28,114 nucleotides of DNA from a virus, in IMG/VR virus record IMGVR_UViG_3300028417_000016, positions 1 through 28,114 of that record. One strand, written 5' to 3'. The position numbers and the translations under genes were made by a program. Positions 10,501 to 17,173 of the stretch are shown in pieces; the stretch's first letter is position 1; every line of letters begins with the position of its first letter. The notes under the pieces are model-generated. The model searched no databases. It had not been told where the DNA came from and saw nothing but the letters and a program-made list of their open reading frames with translations.

Positions 10501-11559
10501 ATCTCCAGATATTGTTTCAGCTAAATCTTCAGCTTGTGCTTTAAGAGTATCATATCTTTGAATTAATAATGCTAATGCACCAGCAACCCTAGTCCCCATT
10601 AAGCGTAATACATCAAACGCTGTAACTCCCTTTTCTTTTAGTTTTCCTATAACTTCTACTAAACTATGAGTTTGTAAATTTAAGTCTTCAAAATCCTTTT
10701 TAGTAAAATGCAAGTTTTTAATTAGATATTGTTTAAAAGCAGGACTCATATGAACTAAAGCTCTATAAATTTGTCTAATAGCAGTACCTAAAGTAGAAGC
10801 TGTATAATTTCCCTTATCCCTTAAGACCATCATTATAGCCAAAACATCTTTAAGACTATCTTTTGTAGTAGCTAAAGAACCTGCTACATATTTCCAAGCA
10901 TCTGCAACATCAGATAAATCTAATTTACTTTTATTAAGAGCTACAGCTAACATTTGAGTTACTTTATTAGCATCAGAAGCGTATAAGTTATAAGTTCCTA
11001 AAATACTAATAATTAATTTTCCAACAGTATCTAAATTTTCTCCAGTTACCATTGCCATTTGAGCAATAGGTTTAAGTACCATTGCTACTTGAGAACCACT
11101 CAATCCAGCCCTTGCAAGAACTGTTGCGAGTTGTCCTATTTCTCCTATAGAAAATGTAGTGCTTCTTGTAGTATCTATTATAGCCTGTTTAAGAAGGAGC
11201 ATATCTGTCTGAGTTGCTAATGCTTGAGCTTTTACCATAGAAAGAGCTTTATCATAATCTAAAATAGCTCCTATAGTATCACGAAACATATCTTCAAGAG
11301 TTCTGATTATCTGAAATCCTGCAATCCATCTAAATTCTGCTTTCAATAAACGAACAAAATCGCTAGTTTCTTTACGGAACTTTTTAAATCCTATTCCTAA
11401 AGTTTCTAAATCTTTTTGTGTAAGACCTAATACTTTAGCAAAATCATATATACTTTCTTCAACTTTGCGTAATTGCTGAACAGCTTCACGGACACCCTCT
11501 AAGACTAACTGAATTTCTATTTTTCCAGCACCAGAATCTATTCCTAAATCGATTGCCAT
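7507..11559 (-). CDS. Tail tape measure protein, TP901 family
   Basis: 1350 residues, the longest gene apart from the intein-inflated TerL gap. Residues about 95-290 form the TP901 tape-measure core (ILDYDKALSMVKAQALATQT, then FSIGEIGQLATVLARAGLSG and NYTASTLGTAIRQIYRAL). Several hydrophobic segments between about 415 and 530 are probable membrane-inserting regions used at DNA entry. Long helical or coiled-coil sequence fills about 590-1200. Near 1253 comes the typical C-terminal signature FAYGGVVNRPTIGIIGEG followed by NPEAVVPLP. At the usual ~0.15 nm per residue this predicts a tail of about 200 nm. It starts behind GGAGA, 10 bases after the end of the frameshifted chaperone, the conserved context for tape measure genes. 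Confidence 0.95.
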   Translation of the reverse strand: MAIDLGIDSGAGKIEIQLVLEGVREAVQQLRKVEESIYDFAKVLGLTQKDLETLGIGFKKFRKETSDFVRLLKAEFRWIAGFQIIRTLEDMFRDTIGAILDYDKALSMVKAQALATQTDMLLLKQAIIDTTRSTTFSIGEIGQLATVLARAGLSGSQVAMVLKPIAQMAMVTGENLDTVGKLIISILGTYNLYASDANKVTQMLAVALNKSKLDLSDVADAWKYVAGSLATTKDSLKDVLAIMMVLRDKGNYTASTLGTAIRQIYRALVHMSPAFKQYLIKNLHFTKKDFEDLNLQTHSLVEVIGKLKEKGVTAFDVLRLMGTRVAGALALLIQRYDTLKAQAEDLAETISGDDLYQMIRNYTQSIDAQFKLFRNEIRSTFAELRDFAKPLFLDLIGGLSNSFKIFSGFLRSTFGQAGLMTAGMLLLARNIRTITSNLEVALPILVAFRNGVQELGIAIRTLSFASLATKAGTVIAVLSTFLGTIIALKTHVLQASQAIEIFTASIGLLLIKTRPVIGILLTLGSAFSFVESIIKRQKQMIPAWIQDNLKTLIKFGEILQLPAQSLAQSVPLYKSSFEKIGNLIRQYGGEKVYQEYKDAVTKLLSLPSTENAKALQKVLLNNLDNVFSAVKKNIDEEINTLINDFSSKYEQFYGKYKVKQLAAFAEIEAKSADLSKSVRENLEKTFSHLSPTSQHFVRQVKLLYQLKEEINHLEKAYKNLGGTILKEKGKIQEENKSFESVAASIKNLSDKIETLNQQWKYLTEYPISNINDIKALLRTYKQLESTVQKLNQSKGKGLDSSIQEAIALAQLNKKYKELVNVTDSFLKNNSLSIKQLIQLKLAFEKAGISASVVSKSMEKSFINYINQEITNGKQLLKVIKDISTYKGFLKDVLNISPAKAYEVVLQKTLQLWNAGLLKASTLKKILYSLPQELRNKLKESLILSPASNLNVAIDNLKKLEKLGYSSAQALHYLSINLDKSIESAKNFDTFDKILTVLNDKLEVLKKHGINVEQKFKSAGQKISEEFSQGNLNLQEFTQLLEKLPIESKISLYKTSQYIEFLQSQGKNLGIILDELNEKWKTQGDITAKLNYDRIVNSLNAIKEKFIQLVIEGKMSYVTFNSLFSLLGTYGQQSIDELNQKLGKFGITIQYLKAGLADWMKQVGTTSKMVVSAISQIVNVTASTISNLIMDLMTKKFKKFKDFIANFTQSIMQIIVNTLVKIAIYKALAKAGISAAMAAKGAIFPGEFIPVQQFAYGGVVNRPTIGIIGEGKNPEAVVPLPDGKAIPVKFVGDKNQQSSPAQSSPTHVNIVNVLDPKLIAQYLSTPEGQKTVLNVIGLQADKVRKILLTAT

Positions 11560-11568
11560 TTACTTCTC

Positions 11569-12284
11569 CTACTTTTTCTTCTTAGTTATCTTATATATAC
11601 CTAAAGTCATTAATTCTACTTCAGCTTTTTTATCTTTTCCTACTTTTAAAATTCTTGAATTATCTGCTTGATTTGTAGAAGAATTCTTATACGCTTCAGC
11701 TTCTTTTTTCTTTCTGTAAAGAATAGCTTTAAATAAGTAATCTATTTCATCTTTAGTTAAAGATAAAATATAATCTAAAGTCCACCCATATTCAAAAGCT
11801 AATAAATCTATTACTTGAGCAATAGGATATTCTGGTAAAGTTTCTTCACTTACTTCTGTTGATTCTGTAGAAGTACTCGAATTTTCTCTTGAAAGATTTT
11901 TCTCAATCTGATTATAATATCTGATAAAAAAGGGGTTACTATCTCCATAATGTCTTCTAAAACTAATTCATTTTCAATCTTTTCCCTATCCATTTCAGTA
12001 ATAATTTGTACTAATTCAGTTAACAAATCAGGAGCTTGTTTTAAAATAACAGAAAATAGTTTTGTAGTAGATAAATTTTCACTTAAAGAGATTTCTTCTC
12101 CTACACCTATTAAATTAATCTCTTCATTAAATGCTTCTACAAAATCTCCAAGAATTTTTAGAAATTGAAGTTCTTTTTTCCAAGATAATGGGGAAACAGT
12201 AATAGTTTCCCCATTATGAAGTGAAATTTTAATAGGTTCTCTTATAAAAGTGGATACTTCTTTTTTAGTTTTTTCATCAAGCAT
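11569..12284 (-). CDS. Tail assembly chaperone, frameshifted long form (G-T-like)
   Basis: Predicted -1 frameshift product of 238 residues: 120 codons from ATG 12284 to the TTA of the heptamer, then 118 codons in the -1 frame to a TAG at 11571-11569. The -1 frame is open from 11967 and has no ATG, GTG or TTG until close to its end, so it can hardly be translated independently. The extension reads NSSTSTESTEVSEETLPEYP, then AFEYGWTLDYILSLTKDEID, the 'G.....y.ls..e...l...i..r...e' pattern of tail chaperone T domains, and ends in a Lys-rich tail. It fills the otherwise empty 290 bases before the tape measure gene. In known phages the G-T form recruits tube protein to the tape measure. Confidence 0.88.
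11850..12284 (-). CDS. Tail assembly chaperone, short form (G-like)
   Basis: 144 residues, acidic and helical, beginning MLDEKTKKEVSTFI, with IRLRKIFQEK near the end. No recognisable family, but the place between tail tube and tape measure, the size, and the overlap with a second open frame reached by a -1 slip identify it as the lambda gpG equivalent, which wraps the tape measure before tube polymerisation. SD GGAGGTG before ATG at 12284. At codon 119 the message holds the slippery heptamer T TTT TTA (11931-11925); ribosomes that do not slip end at 11850. Confidence 0.85.
   Translation of the reverse strand: MLDEKTKKEVSTFIREPIKISLHNGETITVSPLSWKKELQFLKILGDFVEAFNEEINLIGVGEEISLSENLSTTKLFSVILKQAPDLLTELVQIITEMDREKIENELVLEDIMEIVTPFLSDIIIRLRKIFQEKIRVLLQNQQK
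11925..11931 (-). other. Programmed -1 frameshift slippery site (T TTT TTA)
   Basis: On the minus strand the bases CCCC are followed by six T and one A. In the chaperone frame this reads CCT TTT TTA, an exact X XXY YYZ heptamer (U UUU UUA), the same heptamer as in HIV-1 gag-pol. A slip of -1 moves into the frame that is open to 11569. Downstream (about 11880-11850) a short CTTCT/AGAAG pairing is possible, but I see no strong stimulatory structure. Confidence 0.85.
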
Positions 12285-12340
12285 AAGAAAGCACCTCCAC
12301 TTGGGCGTCTAAGTTTAAATTTTAATTATTTATAATAAAT

Positions 12341-12354
12341 AGCCCTATAGGGCT
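12341..12354 (-). terminator. Weak hairpin after tail tube gene
   Basis: AGCCCTATAGGGCT, a perfect 14-base palindrome that begins within the stop codon of the tail tube gene. As RNA it folds into a 5-bp stem with a UAUA loop and is followed by ATTTATTAT. It could act as a weak terminator or as an mRNA 3'-end stabiliser; the U-tract is poor, so full termination is unlikely. Confidence 0.4.
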
Positions 12355-13154
12355 TATGCACTTATTCTTTCAATTTCAATCATACTAGCTGTCTGAGAAA
12401 GTTCTCCGTAATAAGCATAATCTACTGTAATAGTAGTATCACTTAAACTAGTAAAAGAGATTGCTCCAGTATCATAGGCTATAGTTCCTACACTATTTCC
12501 TGCACTATCCACTAAAGTTCCACTTCCATTATCAGTAACAGTTCCTATACTACAGGTAATTTTCACAGAATAAGCTAAAACATTTCCATTAGCAAGATTT
12601 CCTGTAAATCCTGAAGTTGCAGTATTGCTTACAGATTCTCCATATACATCTATCCATCCATAAAAAGACTTGAGAACTCTAAAATTCATTTCAAACTGGT
12701 GAACATCATCATTTCCAAAGTTTACTTCCATTGCTCCTGTTGGATTGGCTTTCCACATTTTTATCTTAATAATATCTCCATTAGGCATCTCGTGAACAAA
12801 CATTAAACTAAAAACATCAAGTTCCATACTTCCACCAAAACGCAACTTATTTAAAGTAGCATCATATTCTCCACCACCTAATGCTCTCTGAATGTTTTCT
12901 AAGTTCCATTCGATAGAAGGGATAGAAAATTCGATGGTTTCACTTTTAACAAAAGATTTCACAATAAGGTCAGGAGTTCCTTGAACAACATCTAAAATAT
13001 CTCTATTAATTCTGAGAACAGACCCTGGCTTGACAGCTCCAACATCTATATGAGGATACATAGGTTTGTCATTTGTAGTATCGTAAGGGGCTACATATAA
13101 AATTCCAGAACCAAAACTGAAATTCTTTGTATCATACTTAGGGACATTAGCCAT
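12354..13154 (-). CDS. Major tail tube protein
   Basis: 266 residues, ATG at 13154 behind a perfect AAGGAGGT, in keeping with high expression. The first ~160 residues have tail-tube character (FGSGILYVAPYDTTN, then ETIEFSIPSIEWNLENIQRALG, and MEVNFGNDDVHQFEMNFRVL), with alternating strands and one helix. The last ~85 residues (ATSGFTGNLANGNVLAYSVK, then IAYDTGAISFTS) look like a separate 'GTIDYTTG'-type beta domain often appended to phage structural proteins, which would project from the tube. Followed by the G/G-T chaperones and tape measure, the conserved order. Confidence 0.85.
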   Translation of the reverse strand: MANVPKYDTKNFSFGSGILYVAPYDTTNDKPMYPHIDVGAVKPGSVLRINRDILDVVQGTPDLIVKSFVKSETIEFSIPSIEWNLENIQRALGGGEYDATLNKLRFGGSMELDVFSLMFVHEMPNGDIIKIKMWKANPTGAMEVNFGNDDVHQFEMNFRVLKSFYGWIDVYGESVSNTATSGFTGNLANGNVLAYSVKITCSIGTVTDNGSGTLVDSAGNSVGTIAYDTGAISFTSLSDTTITVDYAYYGELSQTASMIEIERISA

Positions 13155-13178
13155 AGTTGGTTACCTCCTTAATTTACT

Positions 13179-13370
13179 TTAAAGCCTTATTTTATGTAAT
13201 TCTATTTTGTTAACTTTACCACACTTTCTACAAATAATTTCTAACTTTCCAAAACACTTCATAAACAAATCTTTATATTTTATTCTATAACAATTTTCTT
13301 CTACATCATATAAAGCTAAAAGGTTATTACAATCTTCACATCTAACTTCTTTAATGTGCTTTCTTAACAT
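13179..13370 (-). CDS. Com-like zinc-finger protein
   Basis: 63 residues with two CxxC pairs: RCEDCNNLLAL (Cys11, Cys14) and ICRKCGKVNKI (Cys47, Cys50), plus Cys27 and Cys39. The first pair with 'NLL' and the second pair behind a beta strand match the layout of Mu Com, a zinc-binding mRNA-binding activator of mom translation, and of its many phage relatives often placed among late genes. Here the loop between the pairs is longer than in Com, as far as I recall. No SD: ATG at 13370 is preceded directly by TAAGAATTTAACAA. A role as zinc-stabilised nucleic-acid-binding regulator is inferred; no mom-like gene is in the window. Confidence 0.6.
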   Translation of the reverse strand: MLRKHIKEVRCEDCNNLLALYDVEENCYRIKYKDLFMKCFGKLEIICRKCGKVNKIELHKIRL

Positions 13371-13384
13371 TTGTTAAATTCTTA
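13371..13384 (-). promoter_or_regulatory. AAGAATTT motif before Com-like gene
   Basis: Minus strand TAAGAATTTAACAA abutting ATG 13370; the gene has no SD. Confidence 0.35.
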
Positions 13385-13388
13385 CAGT

Positions 13389-13802
13389 TTATAATGTAGT
13401 TAATCTTATTTTCCAAGAAGAAACTATAGTGATAATTTGACTATCGTAATCAATAGCTTCAGAATACCCACCAAAGAACTCTGCTTTATATCCCACATTA
13501 TAAGTAGTATTAGTACTTTGATAACAGTTAAAGTTTTTTATTAATATATCAAATAAAGATAAAGCTGTACTTAATTTTTCCTTGCAAAATATAGAAAATA
13601 AAGCTATTAAGTCGTAATAGCCATAATAATTATTTCCATAAAATAAAGGGTCAATTTTAACAACATCTATCAATAAAGCAGGAAATTTTGGGTCTCGTCT
13701 TTGCAAAGTGTATATATCTGCAAAGTTATTAGCAATATCAGGAATACTTTTTAAATCTTGTACTAAAGCTGCTAAAAAGTTTTGTAATAAAGTATTAGCC
13801 AT
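13389..13802 (-). CDS. Tail terminator / tail completion protein
   Basis: 137 residues: helical N-terminus (LLQNFLAALVQDLKSIPDI), a FPALLIDVVKIDP strand typical of tail-terminator proteins ('P.l.i....'), then a YYDLIALFSIFCKEK strand-helix and a C-terminal ...TIVSSWKIRLTTL strand. Size and place, after the gp10-like gene and before the tube gene, fit the lambda gpU / SPP1 gp17 fold that caps the tube. It starts one base from the stop of the neighbouring gp10-like gene. No clear SD; upstream bases read TAAGAACATAAA. Confidence 0.65.
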   Translation of the reverse strand: MANTLLQNFLAALVQDLKSIPDIANNFADIYTLQRRDPKFPALLIDVVKIDPLFYGNNYYGYYDLIALFSIFCKEKLSTALSLFDILIKNFNCYQSTNTTYNVGYKAEFFGGYSEAIDYDSQIITIVSSWKIRLTTL

Positions 13803-13803
13803 T

Positions 13804-14355
13804 TTATGTTCTTACTTCTTTCTTTAATTTATTCTTATACTTTCTCATATAGTATCGTATCTTCCTATTAAAATACTTTTCAATTTCTTCTTTATGAATT
13901 ATACAATAAAGTAAATGTAAAGGTCTAGGAATCATTTTATTTGTTCCAAAAAATACATACTCAGCGTGAGGACATTTTTGAGTATCTAGGTAAATTTTAG
14001 TAATAGCTTTATTTCCCGTATATTGTATTGTATCGTCATATTTTACACTTCTAGCTAACAATCCTGTTTGTCTATTAATCTCATCTAATCTTACTCCACT
14101 AAACTTTAAAGCAGCTAAAGCTGCAACAATAGCTCTTAAATTAGAAGAAGCAAAAGCTCTTATTTGATAATGTCTTTTTGCATAAGGATGGTCTAAATAT
14201 CTTAATTCTTGTAAGCTTAATATTCCACTTAAATATTCTTTAATAAAAGATTTTCTCATATATTGAGTTGTACTTTTAAGAGATTTTTCTATAGATTCTT
14301 TAGCCCACTTATCCAAATCAGTAATTTCTATCTTAGTTTTCATTTTAAATTTCAT
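13804..14355 (-). CDS. HK97 gp10-like head-tail connector protein
   Basis: 183 residues, basic and helical. The diagnostic piece is AEYVFFGTNKMIPRP at about residues 133-147, the 'YV.fGT.kM.PRPf' motif of HK97 gp10-like / minor tail proteins; it is preceded by a GLLARSVKYDDTIQ strand ('G.L..sI') and by an unusual longer helical N-terminus. C-terminus is Arg/Lys-rich. Start ATG 14355 (a second ATG follows four codons later); the SD is a weak AAGGG in the last codons of the upstream gene. Confidence 0.8.
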   Translation of the reverse strand: MKFKMKTKIEITDLDKWAKESIEKSLKSTTQYMRKSFIKEYLSGILSLQELRYLDHPYAKRHYQIRAFASSNLRAIVAALAALKFSGVRLDEINRQTGLLARSVKYDDTIQYTGNKAITKIYLDTQKCPHAEYVFFGTNKMIPRPLHLLYCIIHKEEIEKYFNRKIRYYMRKYKNKLKKEVRT

Positions 14356-14359
14356 TTTA

Positions 14360-14692
14360 TTACCCTTTTAATTCTAATGTTAAAATATTTAAAGAATGCC
14401 TTCCACCTAAATCTATTACAGGTAAAATTTGTTTAATTTGAAAAGTAAGATTATTCCATTCTAACTTATCTTCAGGCGAGACTTCTACATTTGAGGGAAT
14501 AATACATTCATAAACAATATCTTCTATAATACCACCTTTTTCTGTTACAATTTTACTTCTTTTAGCATTAATATATCCCATTACTTCTATTTGAGTTTCT
14601 TCATAATCGTATTCTCCAAATTCATTCTGAACTGGGGTTAGGTGAGTTATTAAGACTTTATGACAAAGACAATTTTTAAACATTTTTAGCAA
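14360..14692 (-). CDS. Head-tail stopper / head closure protein
   Basis: Up to 110 residues. The core reads EFGEYDYEETQIEVMGYINA, then EDKLEWNNLTFQIKQILPVI, the beta-barrel pattern of SPP1 gp16 / HK97 head closure proteins ('G....GD.v...g..y.V..v'). The open frame starts with TTG at 14692; a better start is ATG at 14683 (three codons in), which overlaps the end of the connector gene (stop 14678-14676). Neither has an SD, so coupled translation is likely. Confidence 0.7.
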   Translation of the reverse strand: MLKMFKNCLCHKVLITHLTPVQNEFGEYDYEETQIEVMGYINAKRSKIVTEKGGIIEDIVYECIIPSNVEVSPEDKLEWNNLTFQIKQILPVIDLGGRHSLNILTLELKG

Positions 14693-15521
14693 AAGGTTTT
14701 AAAAGTTCTTTTATTTTATCTAATGTAGAATCACTTAATATAGCATCTACACTTAACATTCTTATTCTATCGTAATTTTGATACTTCATTAAACGATACA
14801 AATATCCAACTAACATTGCTAAAGCAGTATATACTGTTTCTGGAATAGGGTTATACCCTGCAACATAATCTATAATTAAATATTCAATACTAGTAGGAAG
14901 TCTGTATAAAGTTAAAGTAGTAGAAGTATTTAATTCTAAAATTCCTGCTTTACTATCTAAAATAGTATAATCTGTAATAGCATTTCCAAAGTTATCTACA
15001 ATAGACTTAATTTCTAATATAGGAAAGTTTTCTAGGAAAATTTTAGTATCATCTTCAGGAATGTAGTACTTTTCTTGAAAGGATTTAGGTAATAAAATTC
15101 CACCTATGTAATCATTTATCCAATCTCTAGCTGTTAATACTAAACTAGGTAATACACTATAATCAATATTAATATCATCAATAAATTTTGCTATGTAATT
15201 GTAATCTACTAGAAAATCAACTTTTTCTAAAGGTAAAATATCTACAAATACTGTTGACTTTCTAGCAATTCCTAAACTATCTGTACCAGAAGCAATAAAA
15301 TAATAAGTACCATTTAAAGATACATCTGGAGTGTATAAAAGGAAGTATTCTTGTCCTGCGGTATCAAAAGAAATACTTAAATCGGAATCTACTAAAGAAC
15401 CATCTTTACTTGAATAAAGATTAGCTATAGGATTAGTTATATTAGTTAAAATATTACCTTGTTCATCATAAAAAGAGAATACAACTTTTCCTTGCTGTCC
15501 AGCAATTAGTTTTAAAGCCAC
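14676..15521 (-). CDS. Head-tail adaptor (gp6-like) with N-terminal Ig-like domain
   Basis: 281 residues in two parts. Residues about 1-95 form an Ig/beta-sandwich-like segment (GKVVFSFYDEQGNIL, then GTYYFIASGTDSLG), often seen in virion proteins. Residues about 120-281 are the helical adaptor: LTARDWINDYIGG, YYIPEDD, YTILDSKAGILEL, VAGYNPIPETVYTALAMLVG, which match the gp6/gp15-type 'a...ve.y.gr....yt..y......i.ldYtaGy..iP..v..A...lv..ly'. The Ig-like N-terminal extension is not usual for this family. Start is GTG at 15521 with a weak SD. Confidence 0.75.
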   Translation of the reverse strand: MALKLIAGQQGKVVFSFYDEQGNILTNITNPIANLYSSKDGSLVDSDLSISFDTAGQEYFLLYTPDVSLNGTYYFIASGTDSLGIARKSTVFVDILPLEKVDFLVDYNYIAKFIDDINIDYSVLPSLVLTARDWINDYIGGILLPKSFQEKYYIPEDDTKIFLENFPILEIKSIVDNFGNAITDYTILDSKAGILELNTSTTLTLYRLPTSIEYLIIDYVAGYNPIPETVYTALAMLVGYLYRLMKYQNYDRIRMLSVDAILSDSTLDKIKELLKPFAKNV

Positions 15522-15527
15522 TTTTCA

Positions 15528-15722
15528 TTACTCAGAAACTTTTCTTCTTCCCTTTTTATTTTTCTTTTCAATTAGAATAAATCCTTCTTTTAATAACCTT
15601 TCAACAGTTTCTTTTCTTTCAACTTTAGCAATTCCATTTATAACCTTGACATTTTCATAATAAGTAGGTATAACAAAGTACTCAGGAAACTTTTCCATTC
15701 CTACATACTTTAGTTCGTACAT
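15528..15722 (-). CDS. Small head-module protein, unknown
   Basis: 64 residues, ATG at 15722 behind GAGGAG, six bases before the adaptor gene. Reads YFVIPTYYENVKVINGIAKV then KETVERLLKEGFILIEKKNK. The 'v.f.nG.a.v...e...kLl..Gf' pattern recurs in small proteins encoded between capsid and connector genes of many phages. I cannot assign a biochemical role; the Lys/Arg-rich tail could touch DNA or another head protein. Confidence 0.6.
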   Translation of the reverse strand: MYELKYVGMEKFPEYFVIPTYYENVKVINGIAKVERKETVERLLKEGFILIEKKNKKGRRKVSE

Positions 15723-15749
15723 CTTTACTCCTCTTTTTTTGTAAAAATG

Positions 15750-15761
15750 TCCCCTAGGGGA
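15750..15761. repeat. 12-base perfect palindrome TCCCCTAGGGGA
   Basis: The G/C-rich core CCCCTAGGGG stands out in a very AT-rich gap between the small head gene (starts 15722) and the next gene (ends 15785). As RNA the loop would be too small for a good hairpin, although a short T-rich stretch follows on the minus strand. It may be a DNA-binding site or an mRNA processing element. Confidence 0.4.
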
Positions 15762-15784
15762 ATGGATTGTAATTAGGTTGCTCT

Positions 15785-16054
15785 TTAAGAAATAACATAT
15801 ACCGTATAATTAACAACTATATCCTGTGCAGCAGTAGCAGGATTAGATACTCTTACAGCAAACTTGTTCTTTCCGCCATTTATTAAGATAGCTTCACCAA
15901 CATTTGCTACTACTTCAGGAACTCCAACAATAAAATATTTATCTTCCACTTCTATAACAGCATCCTCAGTTCCACCTGCAGGAACTAAAGGAACAGTAAT
16001 AGAACCTTCTATCTTTTTTAATGCAACCAAATCAGGATAATTAGGTCTTGCCAT
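15785..16054 (-). CDS. Small head protein, possible capsid decoration protein
   Basis: 89 residues, all beta in character (EGSITVPLVPAGGTEDAVIE, FAVRVSNPATAAQDIVVNYT). SD AGGAGG before ATG at 16054, and codon use similar to the capsid gene with more G/C than the neighbours, suggesting high expression. It directly follows the capsid gene and its terminator. Size, beta content and position fit a decoration or head-fibre protein bound outside the capsid; the family itself is not recognised. Confidence 0.6.
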   Translation of the reverse strand: MARPNYPDLVALKKIEGSITVPLVPAGGTEDAVIEVEDKYFIVGVPEVVANVGEAILINGGKNKFAVRVSNPATAAQDIVVNYTVYVIS

Positions 16055-16079
16055 TTTATATTCCTCCTGTTATTTACTT

Positions 16080-16122
16080 AAAAAATTAAGGGAGAGCTGG
16101 GTATAAAATTGCTCTCCCTTAA
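16080..16122 (-). terminator. Rho-independent terminator after major capsid gene
   Basis: On the minus strand TTAAGGGAGAGC (16122-16111) and GCTCTCCCTTAA (16097-16086) pair as a perfect 12-bp stem with a 13-base loop, followed at once by TTTTTT (16085-16080). It stands 23 bases after the capsid stop and before the next gene's SD. It probably gives partial termination, lowering expression of connector and tail genes relative to capsid protein. Confidence 0.88.
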
Positions 16123-16144
16123 GGGTATAAAAAGTCAAATATCA

Positions 16145-17128
16145 TTAAGCAGTCTTAATTCCAAAAACTACACAATGCATCTTAGGATTCTTAACAACAG
16201 GAGTAATATACTCCCAAACATCATACTGGGTGTACTGAGAAGATGCAACAGGAAGCTCTTTAGAGCGCAAACTTTCAAGCTCTGCTACAAAAGCATCATT
16301 AAAGTTTAATATAACCATACAAGTAGTATTTCCACCAGAAAGAGCAGAAACATACTTATTTACACCTGCTCCGTCATAATCATATACAAGAGTATCAGGA
16401 ATTGCAGTAGAAGTAAGAATAGGAATTCCTGCATATTCCATAACTCTAAATCCACCACGAATCTCTACAGTATTAATAAATCTCTGCTGTGCCTGCAAGA
16501 GTCCCTGAAGAATTCTACGACCAGTCTTAGAACAAATTATCATAGAAGGATTTGCATGGCACTTATCAATAGCTTCATCTAACTTAGAAAGAGTTAACTC
16601 TCCACCAGTATCATCAGTTCCAAGCAATACAAAATTACCATTTCCATCGTCAACTATCTGCTTTACTAATCCATCTGCAAATTCAGTTCCAGAATACTCA
16701 CCAACATTTCCAGTATAATTTCCCCAAATTAATGCCCACTGTTCCCACTCTTTAAACTCATTAATTCTACTTTCAAGCTCTTCTCTTAAAATGTCAATAT
16801 AGTTCTGTCCAGCAACCTGAGCAAATCTGGTTACCTTTACAGAAGTACCATAAATCTTATAGGGCAAGGAAATTCTGGCATAAGTTCCAGTTGCCTCTGT
16901 AAAAGTACCAGTATCTGCAATAGCTTCTCCATAAGTAGCAGAAGGACTTCTACGGTTAAACTGATAAGCAGTTCCGCTTCCTTTCTTTCTAGGTAAGTTC
17001 TGTCTTAAAGGGTTTTCAGAATAAAATAAATCAGCTATAACTTTATCAACTACTTCCTGAACAAGAGTACCATCTATAGTTGCAGCATCTAAAGCTTTTT
17101 CTAAAAGTTCCTTTGTTACCTTGTCCAT
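16145..17128 (-). CDS. Major capsid protein, HK97 fold
   Basis: 327 residues, ATG at 17128 behind AAGGAGGT. Begins with a short helix (DKVTKELLEKALDAA), then LRQNLPRKKGSGTAYQFNRR, ARISLPYKIYGTSVKVTR (the E-loop/P-domain entry), a long spine helix (NYIDILREELESRINEFKEW) and the late A-domain motif GIPILTSTAIPD followed by NFNDAFVAELESLRSKELP and a terminal strand. This layout is that of HK97-type capsid proteins without a long N-terminal delta domain, so scaffolding must come from elsewhere: the neighbouring protease/scaffold gene. Codon use is less AT-rich than in the tail genes. Confidence 0.93.
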   Translation of the reverse strand: MDKVTKELLEKALDAATIDGTLVQEVVDKVIADLFYSENPLRQNLPRKKGSGTAYQFNRRSPSATYGEAIADTGTFTEATGTYARISLPYKIYGTSVKVTRFAQVAGQNYIDILREELESRINEFKEWEQWALIWGNYTGNVGEYSGTEFADGLVKQIVDDGNGNFVLLGTDDTGGELTLSKLDEAIDKCHANPSMIICSKTGRRILQGLLQAQQRFINTVEIRGGFRVMEYAGIPILTSTAIPDTLVYDYDGAGVNKYVSALSGGNTTCMVILNFNDAFVAELESLRSKELPVASSQYTQYDVWEYITPVVKNPKMHCVVFGIKTA

Positions 17129-17173
17129 GTCTTTATACCTCCTTAAAAGTAAAAATTTAGTTTTCTATTTAAA

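Noticed and set aside
11569-11849. Independent gene between G-like chaperone and tape measure
   Set aside because: The open -1 frame has no ATG, GTG or TTG until almost its end and no SD, so it is best read as the frameshift extension.
11950-16309. Plus-strand frames 11950-12168 and 16109-16309
   Set aside because: Antisense to the chaperone gene and to the terminator/capsid gene; no SD and no family pattern.
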